From Kiritimatiellia bacterium (lineage in GTDB: Bacteria; Verrucomicrobiota; Kiritimatiellia; RFP12; UBA1067), in the NCBI GenBank assembly GCA_016303225.1, contig JAEDMC010000018.1, forward strand, positions 1 through 23,028: a DNA stretch of 23,028 nt. Reading direction: 5' to 3'. The position numbers were made by a program, and so were the translations under genes. Positions 1 through 8,313 of this stretch are shown here, one piece after another. Within the stretch, counting starts at the first letter, position 1, and every line of letters begins with the position of its first letter. Under the pieces are notes generated by a model. The model was not told where the DNA came from, did not search any database, and saw only the letters and a program-made list of their open reading frames with translations.

Positions 1-1
1 T

Positions 2-16
2 CTCTGCGCCTCTGCG
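2..16. repeat. Short octamer-period repeat in leader
   Basis: The heptamer CTCTGCG occurs twice (2-8 and 10-16), giving an 8-nt period. It lies in the gene-free leader before the aspartate kinase gene and may be the edge of a longer array outside the window. It resembles in style the 7-nt arrays found at gene junctions further right. No function can be read from it. Confidence 0.5.
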
Positions 17-93
17 TGAGAAAAATTCGCCCCCTACTGCCGTTTTTAGGTTAACACGTCGGCAAGGGTGGCTGTGCGCTTGACGGCCGATTT

Positions 94-102
94 TGGTATA
101 AT
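94..102 (+). promoter_or_regulatory. Extended -10 promoter of aspartate kinase gene
   Basis: A perfect TATAAT (97-102) is preceded by TGG (94-96), which is the TGn extended -10 motif of sigma-70-type promoters. Transcription would begin near 108-110, about 20 nt before the start codon. That leaves no room for a lysine riboswitch or attenuator. The nearby TTGACG (80-85) is only 11 bp upstream of the -10, too close to act as its -35 box. Confidence 0.6.
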
Positions 103-127
103 TCACACTTCAAATCGGAGAAAGAAG

Positions 128-1492
128 ATGAAGGTTTGCAAATTCGGCGGGTCGTCGCTGGCGAATGCGGCGCAGCTCAACAAGGTAATTGACATCGTCC
201 TCGCGGATCCGGCGCGGCGGATTGTGGTCGTTTCGGCGCCGGGCAAGCGCGACAAGAACGACACGAAGGTCACGGATCTTTTGATTGCGCTCGCGAAGAC
301 GGCGCTGGACGGCAAGAAGACCGACGTGGCGCTTGCCGAGGTGGTTGCGCGCTATGCGGAGATGGCGGCGGAGCTGAAGCTCGGCGACGAAATCGTCAAG
401 CTCATCGAGGCCGATCTCGTCTCTCGTCTCGAGCAGGTCTCCAAGCTCGAACCGGCCGAGTTCATGGATCTCCTGAAAGCCGCGGGCGAGGACAACAACG
501 CGAAGCTTGTGGCGGTGGCGTTCGAGGCGCGCGGCAAGAAGGCGCGGTATGCGAGCCCGAAGGACACGGGTATGGTCTTGGAGGGAAAGTTCGGCGACGC
601 GACGCTCGATCCTGTGAGCTACGACAAGCTCGCGAAGGCGTTTTCCAACTTCGACGGCATCGTCGTCTATCCGGGCTTCTTCGGCTATACGAAGGAGGGC
701 AAGGTCGCGACATTTCCGCGCGGCGGGTCGGACATCACGGGCTCCATTCTGGCAGCGGCGGTGAGGGCTGACGTCTATGAGAACTTCACGGACGTCGACT
801 CGGTCTATCCGTGCGATCCGCGGATCGTGGAGGACGTGAAGAAGGGTGAGGGCATTCCGACGATGACCTACCGCGAGATGCGCGAGCTCGCGTATGCCGG
901 CTTCGGCGTCTTCGCCGACGAGGCGGTCATTCCGGCGGTGAAGGCCAGGATTCCGATCAATATCCGCAACACCAACCATCCGGCGGAGCCGGGCACGATG
1001 ATCCAGCAGACGCGGCGTGTGACGCCTGGGACGGTCGTCGGCATCGCCTCGGCGGACGGTTTCTGCAACATCGTCGTCGAGAAGTACCTGATGAACCGTG
1101 AGATCGGTTTCGGTCGCCGTCTTTTGCAGGTTCTTGAGGAGGAGGGCATCTCCTATGAGCATATGCCGTCGGGCGTTGACTCGCAGTGCGTGGTCGTGAA
1201 GGAGCAGTTCCTGCCGAAGGACAAGGAGCACAAGATCATCTCGGCGCTCAAGAAGGAGCTGGCGCCTGATTTCATCACGGTCGAGCGCGACATCACGATG
1301 CTGATGATCGTGGGTGAGGGCATGTGCTACACGCCTGGCATGTTGGCGAAGGCGTGCCTCGCGCTTGCGTCCGCTGGAATCTCCATGTCGATGGTGAACC
1401 AGGGCTCGAGCGAAGTCTCGTTCATGATTGCCATCCGCAAGCAAGACCGCGACGGTGCGGTCAAAGCGCTTTACAAGGCATTTTTCGGCTGA
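128..1492 (+). CDS. lysC: Aspartate kinase (monofunctional, ACT domains)
   Basis: Aspartokinase phosphorylates L-aspartate with ATP, the first step toward lysine (and diaminopimelate for peptidoglycan), threonine and methionine. The 454-residue protein opens with the family motif K-F-G-G-S-S (residues 5-10, Lys5 in the ATP site). The kinase core carries an R-G-G-S-D motif, and the C-terminal third holds two ACT-type regulatory segments, the last including an N-Q-G-S-S-E motif. The length matches monofunctional, feedback-regulated enzymes (about 450 aa), with no homoserine dehydrogenase fusion. The ATG at 128 is chosen over an upstream in-frame start at 68 because GGAG (117-120) sits 7 nt before it and the family motif then begins at residue 5. 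It is a separate unit from the cell-shape operon that follows, which has its own promoter; a link through diaminopimelate supply is only inference. Which amino acid inhibits the enzyme cannot be read. Confidence 0.95.
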   Translation: MKVCKFGGSSLANAAQLNKVIDIVLADPARRIVVVSAPGKRDKNDTKVTDLLIALAKTALDGKKTDVALAEVVARYAEMAAELKLGDEIVKLIEADLVSRLEQVSKLEPAEFMDLLKAAGEDNNAKLVAVAFEARGKKARYASPKDTGMVLEGKFGDATLDPVSYDKLAKAFSNFDGIVVYPGFFGYTKEGKVATFPRGGSDITGSILAAAVRADVYENFTDVDSVYPCDPRIVEDVKKGEGIPTMTYREMRELAYAGFGVFADEAVIPAVKARIPINIRNTNHPAEPGTMIQQTRRVTPGTVVGIASADGFCNIVVEKYLMNREIGFGRRLLQVLEEEGISYEHMPSGVDSQCVVVKEQFLPKDKEHKIISALKKELAPDFITVERDITMLMIVGEGMCYTPGMLAKACLALASAGISMSMVNQGSSEVSFMIAIRKQDRDGAVKALYKAFFG

Positions 1493-1499
1493 AGTCCCC

Positions 1500-1528
1500 T
1501 TGACGAAAACCGAAAAATCGCATAAAAT
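1500..1528 (+). promoter_or_regulatory. Promoter of mreB operon, probably giving a leaderless mRNA
   Basis: TTGACG (1500-1505) and TAAAAT (1523-1528) are separated by 17 bp, a near-ideal sigma-70-type promoter. The mreB ATG begins only 9 nt after the -10 box, so the transcript would start 0-3 nt before the start codon. No Shine-Dalgarno sequence is present in that space. Confidence 0.65.
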
Positions 1529-1537
1529 ATCAGTATT

Positions 1538-2581
1538 ATGTTTGGAAAACTGAAACTGAAATCGCTGTTCTCCACTGACATCGGTATTGACCTCGGTACC
1601 GCGAACTCTCTTGTTTACGTGAGAGATCGCGGCGTTGTCCTTCGCGAGCCTTCGGTGGTGGCGATTCAGGCCGGTTCCAAGCGTGTCCTTGCTGTTGGTG
1701 AGGAGGCGAAGCGCATGCTCGGGCGCACGCCGGGCAACATCGTGGCGATTCGTCCGATGAAGTCCGGCGTCATCGCCGACTTTGACATCACTGAGGCGAT
1801 GATCAAGTATTTCATCGATAAGGTCTGCCCTCCGCGCTTCTACTCGAAGTACGCGAAGCCGCGTCTCGTGGTGGCTGTCCCGTCTGGGATTACCGAAGTC
1901 GAGAAGCGTGCGGTCGAAGAGGCGGCGCATGATGCGGGTTCGGGCGAGGTTTTTCTCATCGAGGAGCCGATGGCCGCGGCGATTGGCGCGGGGTTGCCCG
2001 TGTCGGAGCCGGCGGGTTCGATGATCGTAGACATTGGCGGCGGTACGTGTGAGGTGGCGATCATCTCGCTTGCCGGCATCGTGCACAGCTATTCTGCGCG
2101 GTCAGCTGGCGGTGACGCGATGGACGATGCGATCATCAGTCATTTGAAGCGCGTGTACAATCTCCTGATCGGAGAGCGTACTGCGGAGGAGATTAAGATC
2201 AAGATTGGAAGTGCGTATCCGACGGGTGAAGAGATGACCTACGAGGTGCGCGGTAGGGACGTAGTGGCGGGGTTGCCGAAGACTTTGACGATAACCTCAG
2301 AGGAGATCAGAGACGCTCTGAAGGATCCGGTGGCGTTGATCGTGGATGCCGTGAGGACCACGCTTGACCGTTGTGAGCCGGAACTGGCGGCGGACCTCGT
2401 TGATCGCGGACTTGTGCTTTCGGGAGGCAGTTCCCAGCTCAAGGGCCTCGACAAACTCCTCTCGGCACAGACGGGCTTGCCTGTCACGGTGGCGGACGAT
2501 CCGCTGTCGGCGGTTGCCGAAGGTACGGGTGTCGTGCTGAATGAAATCGACTTCCTCGCCAAGAACAGGCGAGTTTCGTGA
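1538..2581 (+). CDS. mreB: Rod-shape determining protein MreB
   Basis: MreB is the bacterial actin homologue that forms membrane-bound filaments and positions the elongation machinery. The 347-residue protein has the usual family length. Visible features are an N-terminal segment K-L-K-L-K-S-L-F likely to contact the membrane, the phosphate-1 loop D-I-G-I-D-L-G-T (residues 14-21), the phosphate-2 loop I-V-D-I-G-G-G-T (163-170), and an adenosine-side motif L-S-G-G-S-S near residue 293. The start is set by the conserved N-terminus; there is no Shine-Dalgarno, but a good promoter ends 9 nt upstream, so leaderless translation is likely. The stop codon overlaps the mreC GTG start (GTGA), consistent with translational coupling. 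First gene of the operon mreB-mreC-mreD-mrdA-rodA-rng. Confidence 0.97.
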   Translation: MFGKLKLKSLFSTDIGIDLGTANSLVYVRDRGVVLREPSVVAIQAGSKRVLAVGEEAKRMLGRTPGNIVAIRPMKSGVIADFDITEAMIKYFIDKVCPPRFYSKYAKPRLVVAVPSGITEVEKRAVEEAAHDAGSGEVFLIEEPMAAAIGAGLPVSEPAGSMIVDIGGGTCEVAIISLAGIVHSYSARSAGGDAMDDAIISHLKRVYNLLIGERTAEEIKIKIGSAYPTGEEMTYEVRGRDVVAGLPKTLTITSEEIRDALKDPVALIVDAVRTTLDRCEPELAADLVDRGLVLSGGSSQLKGLDKLLSAQTGLPVTVADDPLSAVAEGTGVVLNEIDFLAKNRRVS

Positions 2582-3363
2582 AGTCAAGGAAAACCGGATC
2601 CATAGTGGCAGTTCTTGTGGCGGTGATCGGGGCGGCAGTCCTGGTCTCCTCGCGTTCTGCCGCTGTCGAGGCGGTCTATCCGGTTGAACGTGCCGCCCAG
2701 GTCTTCCGAAGTCAGGTCTGGTCCCGTGTCGTCGGCGTCTTCCGCGGCAGTGCGGCGGCGGCGGAGAACCTTCGCCTGCGACGCGAGAACGACGCTTTGA
2801 AGGTTTTGCGCGGGACCGTTGAACGGTTGGAGGCCGAGAACGCGCGTCTTCGGCGTGTCCTCCAGTATTCGTTGCGGAAGCAGGAGACCTGGATTCCTGC
2901 CGGCGTTTTGTCCGAAGGCGGCGGAGCGGCGGGATTCGGTGACAGAATCCGCGTGGACAAGGGATCGCTTGCGGGCGTAGGGAAGGGCGCGGTTGTCATT
3001 GTTCCAGAGGGGTTGGTCGGTCGGGTGGCGTCTGTGACCCCGCATACGGCCGAGGTGATGCTTTTGACGGATCCGGCGCTCAAGGTCGCCTGCGAAGTTG
3101 CGGCCGAGAATTCGCGGAGTTTGAGTGGCATTCTTTCTGGCGGTGGCGAGGACGGCTTGGTTTTGAGACATCTGACGGGCACAGGCAAGGTCTTGCCGCG
3201 TGCGAGGGTTTTCACATCGGGACGCGGGGGTGTCTTCCCGCGCGGCATCGAGGTTGGCACTTTGCTGAACATGACGAACGGCGTTCGGGGTGTGGTGGGT
3301 GACGTGCTGCCTCATGTCGGTTATTCGACATTGGAGGACGTGTTCATCTGCTGTGAAAAATGA
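2578..3363 (+). CDS. mreC: Rod-shape determining protein MreC
   Basis: MreC is a periplasmic scaffold of the elongasome that binds and activates PBP2/RodA. The 261-residue protein has a short basic N-terminus, one membrane helix (about residues 8-25), a coiled coil rich in Arg/Glu/Leu (about 55-105, with R-E-N-D-A-L and A-E-N-A-R-L heptads), then the two beta-barrel domains typical of MreC, including a G-D-R-I-R-V-D-K-G region near 120 and a closing G-V-V-G-D-V segment. The GTG start at 2578 overlaps the mreB stop by 4 nt. Its 3' end overlaps the preferred mreD start by 11 nt. Length and order are as in the family; nothing is missing. Confidence 0.92.
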   Translation: MKSRKTGSIVAVLVAVIGAAVLVSSRSAAVEAVYPVERAAQVFRSQVWSRVVGVFRGSAAAAENLRLRRENDALKVLRGTVERLEAENARLRRVLQYSLRKQETWIPAGVLSEGGGAAGFGDRIRVDKGSLAGVGKGAVVIVPEGLVGRVASVTPHTAEVMLLTDPALKVACEVAAENSRSLSGILSGGGEDGLVLRHLTGTGKVLPRARVFTSGRGGVFPRGIEVGTLLNMTNGVRGVVGDVLPHVGYSTLEDVFICCEK

Positions 3364-3805
3364 CGTCCTCCAGCTGATGTTCGGCAGTCTTGCGCTCGTT
3401 TTGGGCGCGGGTTGCGAGGAGCTGTTGCCGAAGGTGTTCGGCGTCGGTTTCCCGATGCTGCTGATGATCGTCGTCTTTTTGTCCGTTCGTTTTGGCCTGC
3501 TGCTGACGGTCTTCCTGGCGATTGCCGCCGGTGCGCTGGAAGACGCCGTGTCGTCGCTGACGCCGATGACGAGCGTCAGTGCCTTCTTGATCGTGGCGGT
3601 ACTGGTTCGACGGTTCGGATTGCCATATCTGGCGGCGATGCTGGTGTTTCCGTGCTATCAGCTGTGGCTGTCCGTCTGGATGGGCGGACTCAATGTCTTC
3701 ACGCGGATTCTCGTGGCGATTCCCCTGGGGAGCCTGACGGCCGTGGTCGTATCGGTCGTGTTGGTTCGGGCAATTGGAAAGGCGGCGATTCATGAGCTGG
3801 AATGA
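3353..3805 (+). CDS. mreD: Rod-shape determining protein MreD
   Basis: MreD is a small polytopic inner-membrane protein of the elongasome. The 150-residue product is almost wholly hydrophobic, with about five predicted membrane helices (first near G-S-L-A-L-V-L-G). MreD sequences diverge greatly, so the call rests on size, hydrophobicity and its place between mreC and mrdA. I chose the GTG at 3353, which overlaps the end of mreC by 11 nt. An ATG at 3377 would give 142 residues, and a longer frame from 3290 would begin deep inside mreC with a non-hydrophobic stretch. A GGAGG at 3333-3337 lies 15 nt before the GTG, rather far, so the exact start is uncertain. The 3' end overlaps mrdA by 14 nt. 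Confidence 0.8.
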   Translation: MKNDVLQLMFGSLALVLGAGCEELLPKVFGVGFPMLLMIVVFLSVRFGLLLTVFLAIAAGALEDAVSSLTPMTSVSAFLIVAVLVRRFGLPYLAAMLVFPCYQLWLSVWMGGLNVFTRILVAIPLGSLTAVVVSVVLVRAIGKAAIHELE

Positions 3806-5561
3806 TTCGTCCTGTTTCGCGTCTCGCGCGGCGTGTCTGGTGTTGGCGGCGGTTGTCGTCATAGGGCTCTTGCATCTTGCGTTTCGGATTTACGAGGTTC
3901 AGGTCGTCGAGGCGGCCGATTACGGCTATGCTTCCGCCCGCCAGTCCATTCGGCGTGTGCTGGTCGGCGGCGAGCGCGGACGGATTCTTGACCGCAGGGG
4001 TTGCGAGCTGGCCGGCAACCGCACGTCGCTGTCGATCGTCTGTCATCCCGCCAGGTTTCAGAAACGGACGTGGGAGGCGACGGTGGACGGCATTATGCGG
4101 GCGTGTTCGAACGTTGCGCAGACAATAGGCTGTCCCCTGACAATCGACAGGAAGGTTGTCCGCCGACACGTCAACCAGTCCCTGGCGATGCCGCTTTTCG
4201 TCTGGCGTGACATCGGGACGGATGAGCTCGCGCGTTTTGCCGAGCAGGGTTGCGAAAGCCTGGGCTTTTCCATCGAGGAAAGGGAGGAGCGGACATATCC
4301 GCAGGGACCGCTTGCGGCGCATCTTCTCGGTTATGTGGGGCGTGACCGGGGCGAGGCGGTTGCGGGCGACGAGAAGTTCAACTTCTTCGCGCCCGAGTTG
4401 CGCGGGCGCGCCGGCATCGAGCGTTATTACGACAGCTTTCTGCGCGGTGTCAGCGGCGAGCGGAAGCTGCTGGTGGATGCACGGGGGTTCGCAATCCGCA
4501 CGTGGACGGTTGTCGAACCGAAGCGGGGACCGGATCTCCAGCTGACGCTGGACGTTGACCTTCAGCGCGAGGCCGATCGTCAGCTGTCGGGACTCAAGGG
4601 CGCCTGTGCGGTGATCGATCCGCGCAACGGAGACGTGCTGGCGTTGGCGAGCGCGCCGGGATTCGATCCGAACGATTTCGTTCCTGTGATTGGCCCCGAA
4701 CTTTACGAACGCTACACGTCCGACCCTAACAAGCCGCTCCTGAACCGTGCCTGCGGAGGTGCCTATGCGCCAGGGTCGACGTTCAAGCCCGTGGTGGCGT
4801 TGGCGGCGTTGTCTCTCGGCGTTCCCGCCGAAGTCTGTTACACCTGCACGGGCGTCTTCAAGCTGGGCCCGATGAAAGTGCGCTGCACCAGCCGGTGGGG
4901 ACATGGTGCGATTGACCTTCGGCGAGCGCTGATGAAAAGCTGCAATCCCTTCTTCTGCAATCTCGGCTTTGACATCGGAACGAATGCGGTCTGCCGAGCA
5001 GCTGAGGCGTTCGGACTCGGTTCGAAGACGGGGCTCGATTTCGGCGATGACAGGTCCGGAACGGTTCCGGACGCCGAATGGAAGGCCCGCATGTACGGGG
5101 AGAAATGGTATCAGGGCGATCTGGCGCAGATGTCGATCGGCCAGGGCATGTTGCTTGTCTCGCCGCTGCAGATGGCGCTTTTGGCCGGGGCGATCGGCAC
5201 GGGTTACCGCGTGACGCCGCATCTGAAGGCCGGCATCGTCTCGGAGCGGACGCCTCTGCCGTTTGCTCCCGAACATCTCAAGGTCGTCCGCGAGGGCATG
5301 CGCATGGTCGTGTCTGGCGACGGGGAGAGCCGGGGCACGGGCTGGCGTGGCGGAGCCGGAGTCCCAGTGCCCGTGTCCGGCAAGACGGGGACCGCCGAGA
5401 TCGGAGAAGGCGCGAAGCGTCGCAAGAACACCTGGTTTATTGCCTTTGCGCCGTCGGATGCGCCGCAGGTCGCCGTTGCCCTGGTGGTCGAGAACGGCGA
5501 ATCGGGCGGCGGGACGGCAGCTCCGAAGGTCGCTGAGATTTTGAAGAAGGCGTTCAAATGA
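3792..5561 (+). CDS. mrdA: Penicillin-binding protein 2 (elongasome DD-transpeptidase)
   Basis: PBP2 cross-links peptidoglycan during lateral growth and works as a pair with RodA. The 589-residue protein has one N-terminal membrane anchor (about residues 13-35), a pedestal/dimerisation domain and a C-terminal transpeptidase. All three catalytic motifs are present: S-T-F-K with the acylated Ser329 and Lys332, S-C-N at 383-385, and K-T-G at 531-533. S-C-N in place of the commoner S-x-N is acceptable for the class. The ATG at 3792 has GGAAAGG about 10 nt upstream and lies inside the end of mreD; a TTG six codons earlier is less likely. The stop overlaps the rodA ATG (ATGA), as expected for a pair made in equal amounts. 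Confidence 0.95.
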   Translation: MSWNDSSCFASRAACLVLAAVVVIGLLHLAFRIYEVQVVEAADYGYASARQSIRRVLVGGERGRILDRRGCELAGNRTSLSIVCHPARFQKRTWEATVDGIMRACSNVAQTIGCPLTIDRKVVRRHVNQSLAMPLFVWRDIGTDELARFAEQGCESLGFSIEEREERTYPQGPLAAHLLGYVGRDRGEAVAGDEKFNFFAPELRGRAGIERYYDSFLRGVSGERKLLVDARGFAIRTWTVVEPKRGPDLQLTLDVDLQREADRQLSGLKGACAVIDPRNGDVLALASAPGFDPNDFVPVIGPELYERYTSDPNKPLLNRACGGAYAPGSTFKPVVALAALSLGVPAEVCYTCTGVFKLGPMKVRCTSRWGHGAIDLRRALMKSCNPFFCNLGFDIGTNAVCRAAEAFGLGSKTGLDFGDDRSGTVPDAEWKARMYGEKWYQGDLAQMSIGQGMLLVSPLQMALLAGAIGTGYRVTPHLKAGIVSERTPLPFAPEHLKVVREGMRMVVSGDGESRGTGWRGGAGVPVPVSGKTGTAEIGEGAKRRKNTWFIAFAPSDAPQVAVALVVENGESGGGTAAPKVAEILKKAFK

Positions 5562-6730
5562 CAGGATGGTGGAAGAGATTCGACTGGTTGTCGCTGGCGG
5601 TCACGCTGGCGCTGATCGGCATTGGCACGGTGGCCATCCGCAGCGCCGGGTGCGCCCGCGCCGAAGTCATCTTCCATGGAATGTGGGTCAACAATCTCAT
5701 CACGGCCGGCGTCGGACTGGTTCTCTATTTTGTGATTGCGGCATTTGACTATCGGAAGGGTTTTGGCCTTGTGGTGGTTCCGGCCTATCTCGTGTCGCTT
5801 GTGCTGCTGGTGACGGTGCTCCTGGTCGGCTCCGAGCAGTTTGGTGGCAAACGGTGGTTGTGGTTCTTCCAGCCGAGCGAGGTATCGAAGCTGTGCGTCA
5901 TTTCCCTGGTGGCCGTCCTGTTCGGCGACGATGCGTCGCGATTGGCCCGACTCCGTTCGACTTTCTGGGGGTTTTTGCTGGCGGCGGTCCTTGTTGGCGT
6001 CCCGGCGGTCCTGATCCTGGCGGAACCCGATCTCGGCACGACGCTGACGCTGTTGCCGGCCGTTCTGGTGATGCTGCTCGTCGGCGGCGTCTGGCGTCGC
6101 GGACTGGTGACGCTCGTCATCGCCGGTGCGATCGCCGCGCTGGTGCTGCTCGGCGCGGCCTACGAGGCGTATCGGCCCGGGGTGTCGGCGGAACGCCGGG
6201 AGCGGATCCTCAAATACGTTCCGCTCAAGAGTCATCAGCTCAAGCGCGTGCAGGTCTTTCTCTTTCCGGAGCAGGACCAACTGGGCGCGGGGTACAATCT
6301 GCGCGAGGCCAAGATCGCCATCGGCTCGGGCGGTTTCGCCGGCAAGGGAATCGGCCGTGGCGAGACGCACCATCTCAAGTACCTGCCGCAGGCAATCTCG
6401 ATGAACGACTTCATCTTCTGCGTCTACGCGGAGGAGACGGGTTTCGTCGGAACGCTGGTGTTGCTGACGCTGTTTGGGGTCTTGCTGGTTTCCGGCTGCT
6501 GGACCGCTTTTCGCGCGTCGGACGGCGTCGGACGCCTGTTGGCGCTTGGCGTCACGACCTTGATTTTCGCGCATGTCTACGTCAATATCGCGATGTCCAT
6601 CGGCATCGTGCCGATCACCGGTCTGCCGTTGCCGTTCATTTCGTCCGGCCGCACGTTCCTAATCGTGGTTCTGTGCGGCCTTGGTTTGATTCAAAGTGTA
6701 AACGTTCATAGAGAGGAAAATAAAAAATGA
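5558..6730 (+). CDS. rodA: Peptidoglycan glycosyltransferase RodA (SEDS family)
   Basis: RodA polymerises lipid II into glycan strands and partners PBP2. The 390-residue protein has about ten predicted membrane helices. The catalytic Asp of SEDS polymerases is recognisable as Asp284 in N-D-F-I-F-C, followed by A-E-E-T-G-F-V-G. The last helices carry the family signature P-I-T-G-L-P-L-P-F-I-S. After this the usual S-Y-G-G-S turn reads S-S-G-R-T-F, a noticeable variation. Both ends overlap neighbours by 4 nt (ATGA with mrdA and with rng), so synthesis is probably coupled. A purine-rich stretch (GAGAGGAAA) at its 3' end is the ribosome site for rng. Confidence 0.95.
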   Translation: MTGWWKRFDWLSLAVTLALIGIGTVAIRSAGCARAEVIFHGMWVNNLITAGVGLVLYFVIAAFDYRKGFGLVVVPAYLVSLVLLVTVLLVGSEQFGGKRWLWFFQPSEVSKLCVISLVAVLFGDDASRLARLRSTFWGFLLAAVLVGVPAVLILAEPDLGTTLTLLPAVLVMLLVGGVWRRGLVTLVIAGAIAALVLLGAAYEAYRPGVSAERRERILKYVPLKSHQLKRVQVFLFPEQDQLGAGYNLREAKIAIGSGGFAGKGIGRGETHHLKYLPQAISMNDFIFCVYAEETGFVGTLVLLTLFGVLLVSGCWTAFRASDGVGRLLALGVTTLIFAHVYVNIAMSIGIVPITGLPLPFISSGRTFLIVVLCGLGLIQSVNVHREENKK

Positions 6731-8313
6731 TCAATCTGTTCAGTTGGTTCAAGCGCTCGAAGATGAAGCGCGAGATCATCATCAACGTCGAGAAACTCGA
6801 GACGCGCGTAGCCGTTCTGGAGAATGGCCGGCTCGAGGAGTTCATGGTCGAGCATCCGGAGGAGGAGCGGCTGGTCGGGAGCGTCTTCAAGGGACGCGTG
6901 CAGAACCTGCAGAACGATTTGCAGGCGGCGTTCATCGACATCGGGCTGGAGAAGAACGCGTTTCTCCACTATTGGGACATGACGCCGGATGCGGACGCGC
7001 TCCTGGACGATGACGACGACAAGGAGAAGAAGCAGAAGGGCGGGCGCAAGTCGAACCGCCTGACAGACGCCGAGATCGCCAAGCGCTTTCCGCCGGGATC
7101 CGAGATCATCGTTCAGGTCACGAAGGGTCCGATCTCCACGAAGGGTCCTCGCGTGACGGCGAACCTGTCGATTCCGGGGCGCTATCTGGTGATGATGCCG
7201 GGCACGAAGATCCGCGGCGTGTCGAAGAAGATCGGCGACGCTGACGAGCGCAAACGCCTGAAGAAGATCCTCGACCGGCTGCCGCTCCCCGAGAACTGCG
7301 GCCTTGTCGTGCGCACCGTGGGGCAGGGCGCGTCCGCCCGCGCCTTCGCGCGCGATCTCCGCAACCTCGTATCCGTGTGGAACGAGATGCAGGGGAACGT
7401 GAAGAACCTCCGTACGCCGTGCTGCATCTTCCAGGAGCCCGACCTCTGCGAGCGCGTGATCCGCGACTGGCTGACGGAAGACGTGGACTCGATCGTCATC
7501 GACGATGCGACGACGTATGAGTCGATGCGCGAGCTCGCCTCGCGCATCTCGCGCCGGGCGCGCGCGCGGATCAACCGCTTTGACGGCGATGCCGGCATCT
7601 TCGACCACTATGGCGTCGAACGCCAGCTGCAGAACGCGTTCGCCCGTCAGGTCGCGCTCAAGTCCGGCGGCTATCTCGTCATCGACGAGACGGAGGCGCT
7701 CATTGCGGTGGACGTCAACACGGGACACTACAAGGGCAAGGGCAGCCAGGAGGATGCGATCCGCGAGGTGAATCTGGAGGCCGTCGAGGAGGTCGCCCGC
7801 CAGCTGCGCCTGCGGAACATCGGCGGACTCGTGATCCTCGACCTCATCGACATGAAGTCGCGCAAGCACCAGCGCGAGGTCGTGCGTGCGCTCAAGGAGG
7901 CGCTCCGCCGCGACCGTGCGCGCACGAACGTTCTTGACATCTCGGAGCTTGGGCTCCTGGAGATGTCCCGCCAGCGCCAGGACTCCTCGATCCTGTCGCA
8001 ATTGACGTCGACGTGCCCCTATTGCCAGGGTCATGGTCTCGTCAAGTCGCCGATGGCGGTCTCGATTGAGATCCAGCGCCACCTGATCGCGCTTTTGAAG
8101 AAGTCCGAAAGAGAGAAGCAGCCCTTTGAGCCGAAGATCGTCATCGCCCCGCAGGTCATGCAGCGGCTGCGGACCGAAGACAGCGACATTCTCGCCCGTC
8201 TGCAGAAGGACTTCAACACGCGCCTGACGTTCGTCTCCGAACTCCATCGTCATCCGGAGGCGTTTTCCATACTGGACGCGGCCACCTCTCAAGTGCTATA
8301 CTCTCAGACATGA
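6727..8313 (+). CDS. rng: Ribonuclease G/E family endoribonuclease
   Basis: RNase E/G enzymes cut single-stranded, AU-rich RNA in mRNA decay and rRNA/tRNA maturation. The 528-residue protein begins with an S1-type RNA-binding domain (about 35-140), interrupted by an acidic-then-basic low-complexity insert (about 95-117), followed by the catalytic core. The two metal-binding aspartates are visible as Asp329 in A-V-D-V-N-T-G and Asp372 in L-D-L-I-D-M. The zinc-link C-P-Y-C is at 430-433. It lacks the long C-terminal degradosome scaffold of RNase E, so RNase G is the better name. It overlaps rodA by 4 nt and lptD by 4 nt and has a good GAGAGG ribosome site. Linkage of rng to mre genes is known in other bacteria. 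Confidence 0.93.
   Translation: MINLFSWFKRSKMKREIIINVEKLETRVAVLENGRLEEFMVEHPEEERLVGSVFKGRVQNLQNDLQAAFIDIGLEKNAFLHYWDMTPDADALLDDDDDKEKKQKGGRKSNRLTDAEIAKRFPPGSEIIVQVTKGPISTKGPRVTANLSIPGRYLVMMPGTKIRGVSKKIGDADERKRLKKILDRLPLPENCGLVVRTVGQGASARAFARDLRNLVSVWNEMQGNVKNLRTPCCIFQEPDLCERVIRDWLTEDVDSIVIDDATTYESMRELASRISRRARARINRFDGDAGIFDHYGVERQLQNAFARQVALKSGGYLVIDETEALIAVDVNTGHYKGKGSQEDAIREVNLEAVEEVARQLRLRNIGGLVILDLIDMKSRKHQREVVRALKEALRRDRARTNVLDISELGLLEMSRQRQDSSILSQLTSTCPYCQGHGLVKSPMAVSIEIQRHLIALLKKSEREKQPFEPKIVIAPQVMQRLRTEDSDILARLQKDFNTRLTFVSELHRHPEAFSILDAATSQVLYSQT
8273..8302 (+). promoter_or_regulatory. Internal promoter for lptD-lpxK-murJ
   Basis: TGGACG (8273-8278, one mismatch to the TTGACG seen before mreB) and TATACT (8297-8302) are 18 bp apart inside the 3' end of rng. 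The lptD ATG follows the -10 box by only 7 nt, so the RNA would begin at or next to the start codon. No Shine-Dalgarno is present. The coding constraint of rng makes chance resemblance possible. Confidence 0.45.

Noticed and set aside
80..102. TTGACG plus TATAAT as a full promoter before aspartate kinase
   Set aside because: The spacer is only 11 bp; the TGn extended -10 explains the site better.
103..127. Lysine riboswitch or attenuator before aspartate kinase
   Set aside because: The predicted leader is about 20 nt, too short for either.
110..2086. Long minus-strand open frame (658 codons) opposite aspartate kinase and mreB
   Set aside because: Arg/His-rich shadow of GC-rich coding DNA; no domain, and the plus strand holds two certain genes.
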